Shown here piece after piece: positions 23,700-34,600 of a stretch of 64,000 nucleotides of DNA. Position numbers and translations under genes: made by a program. The notes beneath the pieces were generated by a model that was not told where the DNA came from, did not search any database, and was given only the letters and a program-made list of their open reading frames with translations. Source of the stretch: Musa acuminata AAA Group (Eukaryota > Streptophyta > Magnoliopsida > Zingiberales > Musaceae); NCBI RefSeq assembly GCF_036884655.1, contig NC_088357.1:3835001-3899000 (forward strand). Reading direction: 5' to 3'. The number at the start of each line of letters is the position of its first letter. The first letter of the stretch is position 1.

Positions 23700-24440
23700 A
23701 CACATTATGATATTCTTTGTCAGAGACGTCACGATGGATCTCATCATCAACAATGGTGTTAGTGACGGATTGGAGGCCAAGCTAATCGATGAGTGCTTGT
23801 ACCCAACTCTTCTTCTTGGAGGTAGACAATGATTGCGATAGCCAAAACTCGATGGAGGACATCAAGATCTCTTCCACGATGAGCATGGGGTACAATGCGT
23901 TGTCATGCATTACACAAGCAAAAATCACCTCATAGAGCTGCCCCTCAAGCATCTCACCGTTGAGGGTGATGGGACCTTACAAGCTCTCCTACATGATGTG
24001 GTTAGTGAGGGTGTCAATCACAATGGGTTTGGCTCCCCATTTATCCCCAACATCATGAAGATCTATTCCCTCGCCCCATCAAAGATGAAATTCAAGGTGG
24101 ATCCAAGGTTGCCAACATCACCTCTGAGTGCGAAGTCATTGAGCTTGAGGACATGGTGCTCTAGGGAGGCGTAGCCATCGTTCTCGATGACATCATCATG
24201 TGAGCATCACCGATGTGCTTGAAGAGCTGGCCGAGAGTGATGAACTTGCCATCGCAGTCACCTTCAGAATCCTGGTTTGCATTAGCTAGGGGCTATTATG
24301 ATCGAGCAAGTCGTTATAATCCATCGAAAAGGATCGTCGGTCGAACAAGGATAACTTATCCACAAACCGAGGTAGGGTAATACTTCGCTATCTCTTTCTA
24401 TTTTGTTGGAGCCTCATATTGAACAAATTAAGGTAAGAAC
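23700..24440. other. Degraded coding-like sequence in the second repeat island
   Basis: The codon-like texture is stronger than in the flanks. An 89-codon open stretch on the plus strand spans 23905-24174, and the minus strand reads HDDVIENDGYASLEHHVL and related strings. I do not recognise either. It is probably internal retroelement coding sequence, interrupted by stops. Confidence 0.25.
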
Positions 24441-24549
24441 GAAATAACAAGTTATATCATGCCCATTAGCGTCTGCACCTATTTGATGATATTCAGGAAC
24501 ACCTCGACGGAAACGATTAGGTGGTTCGAGTTCATCCCTGGGGTGATAT

Positions 24550-27500
24550 TTAAACTGCTCAATGAGGCTCTCAGTCTCGGCGTAGAATAGGCGCAGCACA
24601 CTTTTCACTTGTGATGAAGCCTTTTCAACCAGTTCCTGGGGCAAACCAGCGCCATCAGCCAGGTAAATTTCCTTGAGCAATCTAAAGTCCTCTATTATCT
24701 CTGAATCTTGGCAAGAGAATGCTCGAAATGGGCCATCGGCTAGAAGAACTAGCTAAAACTCATCAAAAGAAGCTTTCATTAGTGCAGTTACGACACGATT
24801 TCTCACCCTCTTGGGCACAGTATTTGATATCATCTCCATAGCAGCAGGGTCAAGTTCCTTTCTGAAAGGATCAATTCCACAAAAAGCAGTGTCACCAATG
24901 TATAAGGCATCCCATAGAACGTGATTCAAGTCATGGAAGATCACCTTGAATGCTGTTGTCTCACATAGTCGCAGAATTCTTTCATGACAAGCAGCACGAG
25001 TAAGTTTAAAACTGATATGCAACCCATTTAATATAATCTGCTTGGGCTGACTCAACATTCCTTGAACAAGTTATAATTTTCTTTTCTAGGTTCTCCAACT
25101 CTGTCCAAATATAATTAAGTGAATTCACACGTATGCATATGCATAGCTGTGAAAGACCGTAACAGCCATCTCCATTTGTTGATCCAACTTGAGATTTCCT
25201 TTCTGGCATGTCCTGTAGCTTCTCTTTTTCCTTCCTTGGTTTTGAACCAATCTCACATCTGGTTAATGCTGGCAATGGAGGAATAAAACTGCTTTGTGTT
25301 CCTAAAGGGGAAGTACTAGGTTTATTATTCCACCGAATAAAGAAACTAGTTCACATCATTACTTGATACTTACCGCATCCAGACTTCACCTTTAATGCAT
25401 AATGTTGCAGACTTTAATCAAGTTCTACTAACAACTCAGACAGCATGGCTTTCTGCATCTGTATAGGCAGTTGAAAGAATGCATCTAAAGTTTCATCAAT
25501 TATCAGTAGAACTTCAATCGCACCCTTGGGTTCCAATCCTACAGACATTCCACAAACCAATATCGGTCACTTGATATGGGAAGTTATAGCTAACTTGTAG
25601 AATCTAGTCATATTCCAAGTCTTGAAAGTTGGAAAACATAAAATATGATACACGTTGGAACATCTTGAGTTCTCAAGTTAAGAAGTCACAAAATATATTA
25701 ACTAATAATTCCCAGAATACATGTACCAAACTTTGCTACATGCACGATAGGCAAAAACTCGACTTATGCAAACAAAGAAAATCTAAGAAAGCACCAAAGA
25801 GAAATTCATTAAATAAGTGCCAAAGAATGAGTTAAATGTATCCTGCAATCTTGCACTTAGTAACCCAAGTGGAAAGAACTGAAACAAGCTTACTATAGGA
25901 AAAACACGCTGCAGGTAAAATGAAATAAAAATATTATACAAAGGTGTAAAAATCAGTAAAGTTAAGGTTGCTTCTTTGAAACCTGGGAGACCAAGGTTTG
26001 AGTAACGAAAACAACCTCTTTAAATATTTAAAGATAAGACTGTATACATTGACCCTCTTCAGATCCCGCATTGGTGAGAGACTCAAGCAACTGGATATGC
26101 CTTCCTTTTTTTTATACAAAGGTGTCAAAAACATATCCTTATTAAACAGCAGGAATCATCAGTTTTTCTTAGTACTAGTGAAGAAAATGAAGTTTCTACA
26201 ACTTGTATTACAAACTAATGAAATGAGTACAAGTATAAGATATAATATAAGGGTTATAAATACAATCAACTAATCAAGTAACTACTAGTTTACATCTTTA
26301 TTCAGATATAGAAAAAACATAACCATGGAGAACTTTAGTAAACTAGAAATTAGCAAACATATATTAAACCATTCCTTTATTTTTTTTGTATGATTAAAAA
26401 AAGCTACATGCATAGGTAAAAGAACAAACCTCTTGCTGCAAGTTCTGATCAACATACTCCTTTAGTTTGTGTGCTCTTTTCTTGATCCACACTTTAACAA
26501 GATTGGCAATTCCAGAATCAACCTCATAAGGTGGCATCTCTTTGATTAATGGCTGACCCCCATCCTTGCTATCGACAGAATCTTCAACAACAATATGCAC
26601 AACAACAATGACGTGCCCCCATACTTGTCAGCAGCTTTAAGTACTTCATCTGTATCTGGTGTTAGTTCCACAGTGTTCAATATGAACTGCTTTAGTTCAT
26701 CTCCATAACAAGAATGAAGGGTAGCAACAGCAACACCTGCAGCGAGGGAATGTCATTTCTTTAGTATTGGACTGAACATGACTTTTCTTTTCTTGCTACT
26801 TCACCAATGCCCTTCGACAGGATGGAAAGAACAGGAGTAGAAGTATTTTGGTTCTTTGATGATAGCCTGCCAGAATCTGCTAATTCCATTCTCTGCATCA
26901 AATCAGTTATTGGCTGAGAAATTGTTAGTAATTAACACGAAGATATAATAAAATCATAAAGTGTTTCGAGTAGAAAACCAACATTTTGTCCATCATTTCA
27001 ATAATAGTTTAACAGGTATGTATATAGTGTCAGAAAACATAAATAAAATTTGCACTACTGCATGCCAGGGAACTGTTCAAAGATACATTCAAAATTTGCC
27101 ATTTGGGTGATCTGAAGGGAAAAAAAAACATACAATAGTACAAATGATTAATGACATGTGAAAATATTGTTTGATCTAGCAAAAACCATGAACATGTGGA
27201 AATGGCAAAGGAAACAGGACCAAGCAGGTCAATAGGAACCCAAATTCACAATTCTGCAGATTACCTGAACAAAAGCAGTACGAAGTGAAGACTGAATGTA
27301 TGTATCAACCCTGCTGCGAGCTACATCAGTTTCCTCTCTCCTCTTATGATGATATTCATTAGAAATGTCTTCAACTAGTATCTTAGCCGCTGATACTCCT
27401 AGCGATATGATACCTTGAAAATTTTCAATGTTACTAGCACTGAAAGTATCATGGTATGAAAGAAGAATGTTCTCTGCCCACCCTAATATTGAGCTCAAAG

Positions 27501-28591
27501 TTGAACTCAATATTTTTAAATATTCTGGATCATTTGTTACTTTTGCATCCTTTGCAACTTCAGCCATCTGGTTATCAGCTGCAATCAACAGATCAATGTC
27601 TGCTTGACCATTTGTTACAAAACGGTGAAACAAAACCCAGGCAAAGAAAAAGATTGTGAAGCATCTGGTTTATGCCAAGGATTACCCAAGTCTTCTTTAT
27701 CAACTCCAAGATCTCATCAATTCCATCAATTATTGATCCATCATTGGTGCCATCAAAACAAGCTTCTAACAACATTCGATATAGATGGAGATTTAGTGGA
27801 AAACCATCAGCCCAGTGGCAAAGATCCAAAGCAGATCCTTAGGAGATCTGCATGCAAAGGACATCACTGCACTCCACAGAACTTGCATTGACTCTGAATT
27901 TCTTCCAGTTTCAATTGGCTTCACTGAGTCTACACACATAATCTACCTAAGCCATTGTGACACAGTATCTGCTTTCTCTGATGGAAGAAGAGGATGCACA
28001 AGTAATCCAGCCTCAAGTGACACAGTATCAGCTTCATATTCTTGCTGATCAGGAAAATCTGAAGTATTGAACTGCTGCAGTAACTCCAGCGGCAGCACCA
28101 TTGACTCCACACATCTTCCAAAGCTGTCAGGATGGAGGAAAATTAATTACCAACTAATTGGAGAAACTATAGGAACTCAAATACTAATTACCAATCAAAC
28201 ATATTTTGTAGAAACTATAGGAACTCTAATTACCAACTAACTGGAGAAACCATAGGAACTCAAATACTAATTACCAATCAAACAGATAGCTTTTCAAATA
28301 GGTATTTTTTTGAACAATATACACCCAAATGAAATGCATTCAATCATTGCAAGGAAAGGAGACACGAACTAATCAAGTATTTGGATCTTTAGATCCTACC
28401 ACACCAATTATCAACAATGATATACTATATCTAATGAAAAAGAGAACAACTAATCACAATAGTCCCGTCATTCACTAGAATTATCAAGAGCATATTGACA
28501 ATTTAAATTTGATCCTAGAAACAGGCATCTATGCAGCACTGTAGGTAATCAATGCCTGATCAATGACAACATACAGTTCATAACCCCTGAG

Positions 28592-28637
<46 letters not shown>

Positions 28638-28950
28638 TACGAAGTCCGATCAGTTCCTCCAACTTTACCAGATGGTATATTAACTCCAAAGAAGAACGCT
28701 GAAACAAGAAAGAAGAGCAACTTGCGCTACTCTGCAGAGGTGGTCACCTGTCCCGCAGCAAACCCTTCCGTGTCCGGGAATCCGTCCATTCAGAGACCCT
28801 CATCTGGACCATCATCAGCTAACCGACGGTGGCGGGTTTCTTGACCGACGTGGACCGGCCTCCTTCCTTGCCGCGGGACGACGACCTGATCTCGAAGGCG
28901 TTCTCTATCTCGCTCGCGGCGGTGGAAGCAATCGGATGATCAACTTCGAG
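24550..28950 (-). pseudogene. PATROL1: PATROL1/unc-13-like (DUF810, MUN domain) pseudogene, 3'-truncated
   Basis: PATROL1-type proteins carry a MUN domain and help deliver membrane cargo such as the proton ATPase to the plasma membrane. Blocks of this gene are recognisable in the correct order on the minus strand: KKPATVG-stop-LMMVQMRVSE (about 28750-28860), VESMVLPLELLQQF (28100), HWADGFPLNLHLYRMLLEAC (27800), ADNQMAEVAKDAK and LGVSAAKILVEDISNEY (27229-27633), VEDSVDSKDGGQPL and MPPYEVDSGIANLVK (26400-26600), VLLIIDETLDAFFQLP (25500), LPALTRC (25260), TELENLEKKIITC (25080), and KVIFHDLNHVLWDALY (24930) to SLIEQFK (24550). In-frame stops lie at 28819-28821, 27943-27945, 25414-25416 and 24753-24755, and frameshifts near 27650 and 25040. 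Homology ends at about 24550, against the repeat island. The last part of the family protein is missing. Exon edges are approximate. Confidence 0.85.
28594..28634. repeat. (AT)n microsatellite, about 20 dinucleotides
   Basis: Uninterrupted AT dinucleotides inside the first intron region of the PATROL1-like pseudogene. Confidence 0.95.
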
Positions 28951-29224
28951 TTAAGGGGTTAAAAAGGGGGTTTGAGGAGGGTTTTGAGAGAACAAAGATT
29001 TAGGAGGAGGAAGAGAGCCCAGGTAGAGGGTGGAAGTCGAGGATAACCTTAGTTGCGGCTATAACTGGATTTGTCGTTGTTCGTTACAGCAGAGTAGAAT
29101 CATACTTTTGTTAAGGATTCCTTCCAAATGTACCAATTTATGATATTAGGTTTGTAACAGGGCGCTGATGTATTACTGTCGACACCCAACACTTCTTTGG
29201 GTATCGCAGTGAGCACCATCTTTA

Positions 29225-29235
29225 GTCCCACATCG
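29225..29235 (+). promoter_or_regulatory. Upstream sequence element (USE) of 7SL gene 1
   Basis: GTCCCACATCG is an exact match to the plant snRNA/7SL USE consensus RTCCCACATCG. The TATA-like TTATATGA starts about 26 bases after it, the short spacing that in plants specifies RNA polymerase III rather than II. Confidence 0.85.
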
Positions 29236-29260
29236 CCTGTTTATTTAGCTGCTTGAACTG

Positions 29261-29268
29261 TTATATGA
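29261..29268 (+). promoter_or_regulatory. TATA-like box of 7SL gene 1
   Basis: TTATATGA lies about 25-30 bases upstream of the predicted 5' end at about 29291. Confidence 0.7.
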
Positions 29269-29290
29269 GGTTGTATGAAGCGCCTCGATC

Positions 29291-29597
29291 GCCGAGCCTG
29301 GTAGCGATGGCTTGTTACCCAAGCGGGGGCATTGAGGTGGTGGGATGCTTGTGAGAGCCAAGCGGGTGGGGTGTTGACGTGTAAATCTCGGCTTGCCCGT
29401 TCCAAGTCGTGCAGCTGAACCATGCGGTCCGGGCGAAGGCTCGGGTCGCATTGGATCCTAAAGCAGAGGGTACAGCGTCAGGCTGGCTTCACAGAGCAGC
29501 GAATACCTCCCGCTCTCGACGGTGGAAGGATAACAAGTTGGCGCACGCCTCGCCCATCATACCCACTTGGCTAATACTGATCAAACCATCACCTTTT
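29291..29597 (+). ncRNA. 7SL RNA (signal recognition particle RNA), copy 1
   Basis: The RNA scaffold of the signal recognition particle, which targets secretory ribosomes to the ER. The 307-base span matches the plant 7SL length of about 300. It starts with GCCGAGCC and carries the Alu-domain region 'cccaagcgggggca', then the S-domain blocks 'ggatcctaaagc', 'gcgtcaggctggcttcac', 'agagcagcga' (helix 8) and 'cgacggtggaaggataac'. It ends in a T6 run. The SRP9/14 contact region reads UGUUAC here instead of the conserved UGUAAC, and helix 8 is followed by 'ata' where copy 2 has 'cca'. The promoter is intact but the RNA may be impaired. The assignment rests on remembered plant 7SL sequences. Confidence 0.85.
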
Positions 29598-29599
29598 TT
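29594..29599 (+). terminator. Pol III T-run terminator of 7SL copy 1
   Basis: Six consecutive T residues directly after the 7SL 3' end. Confidence 0.75.
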
Positions 29600-30724
29600 C
29601 TTCGATCTCTCTGAGATTATGAAGGATCTCAGAATATCATAAATATTTTTTATAATCATCTAAATCTATGATAGTATGGATATACAACACTAACATCTTA
29701 CGATAGTAAATCTATGATTATTATATGATAGTATGGATATACAACACTAACATAATATATATGTTTTGACTTGCTTGGAAAACCATGTTGTTGAGATAGT
29801 GATGTTGATGTCAAAAATTAAGATAATATCTGCATAGATTTGAACATCATATACTCTTCCAAACTTGTGTTATTTGCTTATTTTAATAATAAAAATAATT
29901 GATCTATTGGTTATCTCGTGTATATCAATCACAAATGGATTATAACCTTTTGGGATTACATAACAACAACGTTGTCTCCTTTTATTTAAGTTATATTGTT
30001 CAACCAAATTTAAATTCTTATCTATCTTTTACAAAAATAAGTTTTTAATTTTTTTATATTTATAATAATAAAGTCAAAGCTTAATTAGAGTTTTATTTAT
30101 TCCCTATCCCTTGTCCTTAAATAAACTAGGGACATATGCTCTCTATGATTTTATTGTGACGCTTATATGCATTTTACTTCATTGATAATAAGTTTGAGAT
30201 TTATAAAGATCATCTTTATGTACTTGTTGATTTGTGCTATTTAAGTTGTGTTTTTAAATTTTGTATACATCTTCAGATAGTCTTGTTGATATTATACTTT
30301 TTTCTTATACTGTCCAATTATTTAAGTTCATATCTTTCGATGGATGAAATAAAATAATAAAAATTATTATTATTATTATTAATGTTGAGTTGAACTATAT
30401 AAGAAGGTATCTAAAAGAAGAAACAAAAAAAAGCAAATAAAAAATTAACGTGTGAGAGGCCTTGTGAGTGTACATATTATGATCGATGCTCAATGATCAT
30501 AGAAATTTCAAATTAACCTATGACCAAATTTCTACTTGATGCTAATAATTTCACAGATTAAAATATCTAACATTTGGTTTGTATCATTCAGGGCGGAGTA
30601 GGAGGGAGTACAATCCAGTGGAGTTCAATTCGCGTCTCTTCCGACACGGAGTCGGCGTACAGTTACCGCAGCATCCAAAGCATTTGGTGCGCGCTATGGG
30701 GAAGAAGCAGTTGTACCATTCTTA
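29600..30724. other. AT-rich spacer between the two 7SL genes
   Basis: No gene recognised. A short direct repeat around 'tatgatagtatggatatacaacactaaca' occurs near 29668 and 29723. The last 150 bases (from about 30590) are less AT-rich and form the upstream region of copy 2. Confidence 0.4.
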
Positions 30725-30735
30725 GTCCCACATTG
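30725..30735 (+). promoter_or_regulatory. USE of 7SL gene 2, one mismatch
   Basis: GTCCCACATTG differs from RTCCCACATCG at one position (C to T). It is again about 26 bases before a TATA-like GATATGA (30761-30767), conserving the pol III spacing. Confidence 0.75.
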
Positions 30736-30788
30736 CTAGTTTTCAAGAATTATTTCACTTGATATGATGGGACGAAAGCGCCTCGATC

Positions 30789-31097
30789 GCCGAGTCCAAT
30801 AGCGTTGGCTTGTAACCCAAGCGGGGGCATTAGGGTGGTGGCATGGCGTGTTAGGCGCGAGTGGGTTGGGTCTACGTTCATTAACTCGGCTTGCCCATTC
30901 CAAGTCAAGCAGATGAGCCATATGATCTGGGCGAAAGCCTGAGTCACACGGGATCCTAAAGCGGAGGACACCGCGTCAGGCTGGCTTCACAGAGCAGCGA
31001 CCACCTCTCGCTCTTAACGGTGGAAGGATAACAGGCCGTCGTACGCCACACCCAACATACCCACCTAGCTTACACCGACCAAACCACCCCTCTTTTT
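30789..31097 (+). ncRNA. 7SL RNA (signal recognition particle RNA), copy 2
   Basis: About 309 bases from GCCGAGTCC to a T6 run. It aligns with copy 1 along its whole length. It keeps the conserved UGUAACCC element for SRP9/14 binding ('cttgtaacccaagcgggggca'), the 'gggatcctaaagc' and 'gcgtcaggctggcttcac' blocks, the helix 8 string 'agagcagcgaccacc' and 'cggtggaaggataac'. It lies about 1.5 kb downstream of copy 1 on the same strand. Its RNA looks more intact than copy 1, while its promoter is slightly weaker by consensus. Confidence 0.88.
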
Positions 31098-31098
31098 T
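31093..31098 (+). terminator. Pol III T-run terminator of 7SL copy 2
   Basis: Six consecutive T residues directly after the 7SL 3' end. Confidence 0.75.
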
Positions 31099-31618
31099 GG
31101 GGCGATCCCTTTTTTATCTTAAACTCGATCCGATCCCAAACTCAGATTAAACTCAAGTCGAAAGCAAGAGAATTTAAGTAGGACAAATATATAATTATTA
31201 TTATAAAATGCAGATTTTATTAAATTAATATTATACCTATAATATTAAAGAAATTAGTCTGAATTGTCACCTTGGCAATCACTAATGGCACATTTACTGT
31301 CTCTCTTCTTCCGAATCAATCAAGACAAATGGCTGCTTAGGTAGCTCCTTCTGATCGATTATATATAAAAAATTAATAGTCAAAACATGATCAGACTTAT
31401 AGACCAGATAAATACCATGAAAGAGAAACAAAGAATGGACCTCAAAAGAAAGATAAATGTAAAGACACTTTTGACTATCATGCCTTTTTGATCATAGAAG
31501 CATGTTTATTCACATAACAGACATATCATTGAATAATCGTATCAGCTGGACTATGCCACATGTATTGTATCAAATTGTCGATTAGTGATCTTTCTTTTTT
31601 TCTGTTGAAGAGTTGATG
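31099..31618. other. Spacer, including the UDP-glucose 4-epimerase 3' UTR
   Basis: No gene recognised. The epimerase on the minus strand ends at 31619, so its 3' UTR should occupy the upper part of this stretch. Confidence 0.4.
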
Positions 31619-34600
31619 TTATTCTAGTGTAGGGTACTCTCCATTGGCAATCTGAAATGATCGATAAGTAGGGTGAACTCCATTCACAGTCTCAAGTGAT
31701 CCATAAGAATGATGCTTCCCATTGGTAGTCCGAGGCAATCTATTAGAAGCATGCACATTGCCAGTCTCAGACGACCCGAAAGTAGGATGCTTTCCAGTAG
31801 CAATCTTAGGTGCTCCATAAATATGATGCTTTCCATTGGAATTGCCCAATGACCCAGTAGTACAGAGCCTTCCGTTAGCAATCTTGGGCAACGCATAAGT
31901 AGGGAGCTTCCCATTAATAGTTTCAGGAGATCCACAAGTAAGATGCTTATCATTAGTAGTCTCAGGCGATTTGTATCCCCAAGGATTTTTGCTAGCCCAG
32001 TTCCATTGATCTCGACACATCTCTTCAATATCATACTTTGCCCTGCACAGTAAACATCAAATAATACCCCATCACTAAGCTAGCTGTGTTCAATTGACAT
32101 TCAAACAATAGACGATCAAAGATCTAACATGCCTCTACAATTTCAGAATAGATTTTTCGCTACCAAAGGACCGCGGAAAATATTTCTAGATGAACTTAAG
32201 CATATAATGGTAAAGATGTGCTACTCCGTACTTCCAATGTAGATCCTTCTCTGCTTTGGCGATGGATGCGTAAACAGTTTCAGCATCACCAGGTCGCCTT
32301 TCAGCCATGACCAAAGGGATTTTCTGAAACGATATCAGAGGTCAGAAAAATATGCAACGCACAAAGCGAAACCAGGCTTAAGCTTCAAATCATTATGTAG
32401 AGGATCATAAAAGAAGAACAGCAGCACCTTCCCAGAAGCCTTCTCGAATGCTGCCACCATTTCCAAAACAGATGTTCCCTTCCCACTTCCTAGATTATAG
32501 GCTTCACAGCCTGCATCTTGCAAAAACAGCTTTAATCACGACACAGAAAGCAAGGGTCTTGATTAGCTATTAGGACCCAATACATTCATCACTTATGGTG
32601 AACATAGCCCTTGCTCGATATCGGAGGGAAACATTAACAGTTGTATATATAAAATGAACTGAAAAAATATACTATGAATTGATATATTTCTCTGAATATC
32701 AACTACCAAGGCATGAAAGTACTATGATTATATTACATACTGCTGCAACCACACCATGCCAATGAATTTTTGGCAAAATTGGAGGTCCTTAAGTGCGAGT
32801 AAAATGTGAGCTGATCCATATAGGTGCATACTCTACTGAACCAAACCACAGCATGCGCTGACACACATCATTTTGTCTTTAGCATGTATATGCATAACAC
32901 AAGATCAGCAGAGACTTTAGCAGGCATTGCCGTAGCTAAAGAAAAACCTATTATTCTTTAACTGCTAACAACTTAACTTTATACATCAGCGAAGGAAAAA
33001 AAGGAACCTTTATTGCATCATGTCAAAAATTTTGCTTCGATAGTTGAATGCGTTTCAATTATTACATTGTCTACATGCTTCCTATTTACGATTCGCCTAT
33101 CACTACCACAAGTAGCAGCAGTGATTATAGAACTAGTTTTTACTCCAGTGTGTTTCCTGCCAGTGTCAAAGTTACTAAATCAAATAACTAGTATAATTAT
33201 TGGCCCTCATTCCTAGACTTCAACATCTATTTCAATGAGACCAAGAATACATGTATGCTCAAAAAGCTACATGTTTTCTAAGAAGGTAAGACTTAAAATG
33301 GAACCTACTTAACAAAGTGTTCTCTATAGCTAATCCCAACATGTCCGAGTCTGATGGAGATCATAACAATAATAACTTCTTTTGAACTTCGTAAAACTCA
33401 GGTGACATTAACCTGAATATTTAGACTTATGACATCTCTGCAGTCAAGGGACAACCAAATAAAACCAGCTTTGCTAGAAACTGGCTGCAAACAAAGAATG
33501 AGCTTAGAAAAAAATGTGAAGATTTTATTGACACACCCATTGAAGGAGTTGAGCCAGGACTTTAAAATTTTATCCTTTTATTTTTATTTTTCAAAGAGGG
33601 GAGAGGAGTGGGAGGGGCACAAGCCTCGGAAGATCATATAATTATCAAAGGGCAAAAAAATAAAATTAATAAAATTAAGCTAGAACATAGAGAGAAATGT
33701 ACTCATACATGGAAATTTAAAATAATGGAGGGGAAACCAAATAGAAATAAAAGAATATATTATGTGCATACTCCATATAATAATTTCAAACAAGGGAGAG
33801 CAATATACTGCACTTTGCATAAGAAAATAATTTAACAAACAACAAAATACTACTTAAAACCTAGGAAAGTTATAAGATATCAGTAGAAAGGATTAGAACA
33901 GATTGTCATAACGTAGAAGAATACGTACAATAAAACAGGCAGAGAGTTTTACCAAGACAAATGTGGAGGAGGACCATTTCATACCCATGGAACACACCCA
34001 GGTTATGGATTCACACCTTTCTATGGCTAGCTTTTACCCTTTATTTCCATAAGACGAGAGGTGGTACACATTGACCCTTTCTCAACCCATGAGAAACATG
34101 TGCCTACCACCCTCTCTTTTTCCTAGTACCGTCTCAACCAAAACAGAAGGAATACAATGCACGGTGATAGATACAAGTACCAGAAAAAGGCTTTCATAAT
34201 TTATTATTTGTATACATGTTATTATGAGAGATAACAACAATCAATTTAACCTTTGATTTAGCAAAGTTCTTAATTATGCTGAACTAGATAAATTAAATTC
34301 ACATGGCATGTGGAAAATGCATAGGTTCTCAGATGGTCCTAACTTCATCAAACACACGTTATGGAAACGTAACTAATAATATACACTTCCTTTAAGCCAA
34401 GAACTTAATTCCAACAACATAACTTAAGTGCCAGTTGTACAGACCTATATGAGAACCTTCAAAGAGCTTCTGCAAAGCTGCAATATGTCCATCCGCTAAA
34501 TCAATTACATGAATGTAATCCCTTACCTGGAATCACAGTATAATGTCCATAAGATCAGAATGTGTGTTTAAAAAACACAACTATACAGAAAAAATATATA

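Larger units (their letters stand above)
21300..24549. mobile_element. Second repeat island, same family as 13-17 kb
   Basis: The leading segment (21330-21560: 'gattatctt' purine-rich blocks, 'gaagcttgtg', 'ctctatcattt', 'gaggggctc') resembles the left end of the first island in the same orientation. It is followed by two tandem arrays and by degraded coding-like sequence (23700-24400). From about 24440 a block on the minus strand resembles the gag-like motif region seen at 14830-14910. The island stops at about 24549, exactly where homology to the MUN-domain pseudogene begins, so it marks the break in that gene. No terminal inverted copy was found on its right side. Confidence 0.5.
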
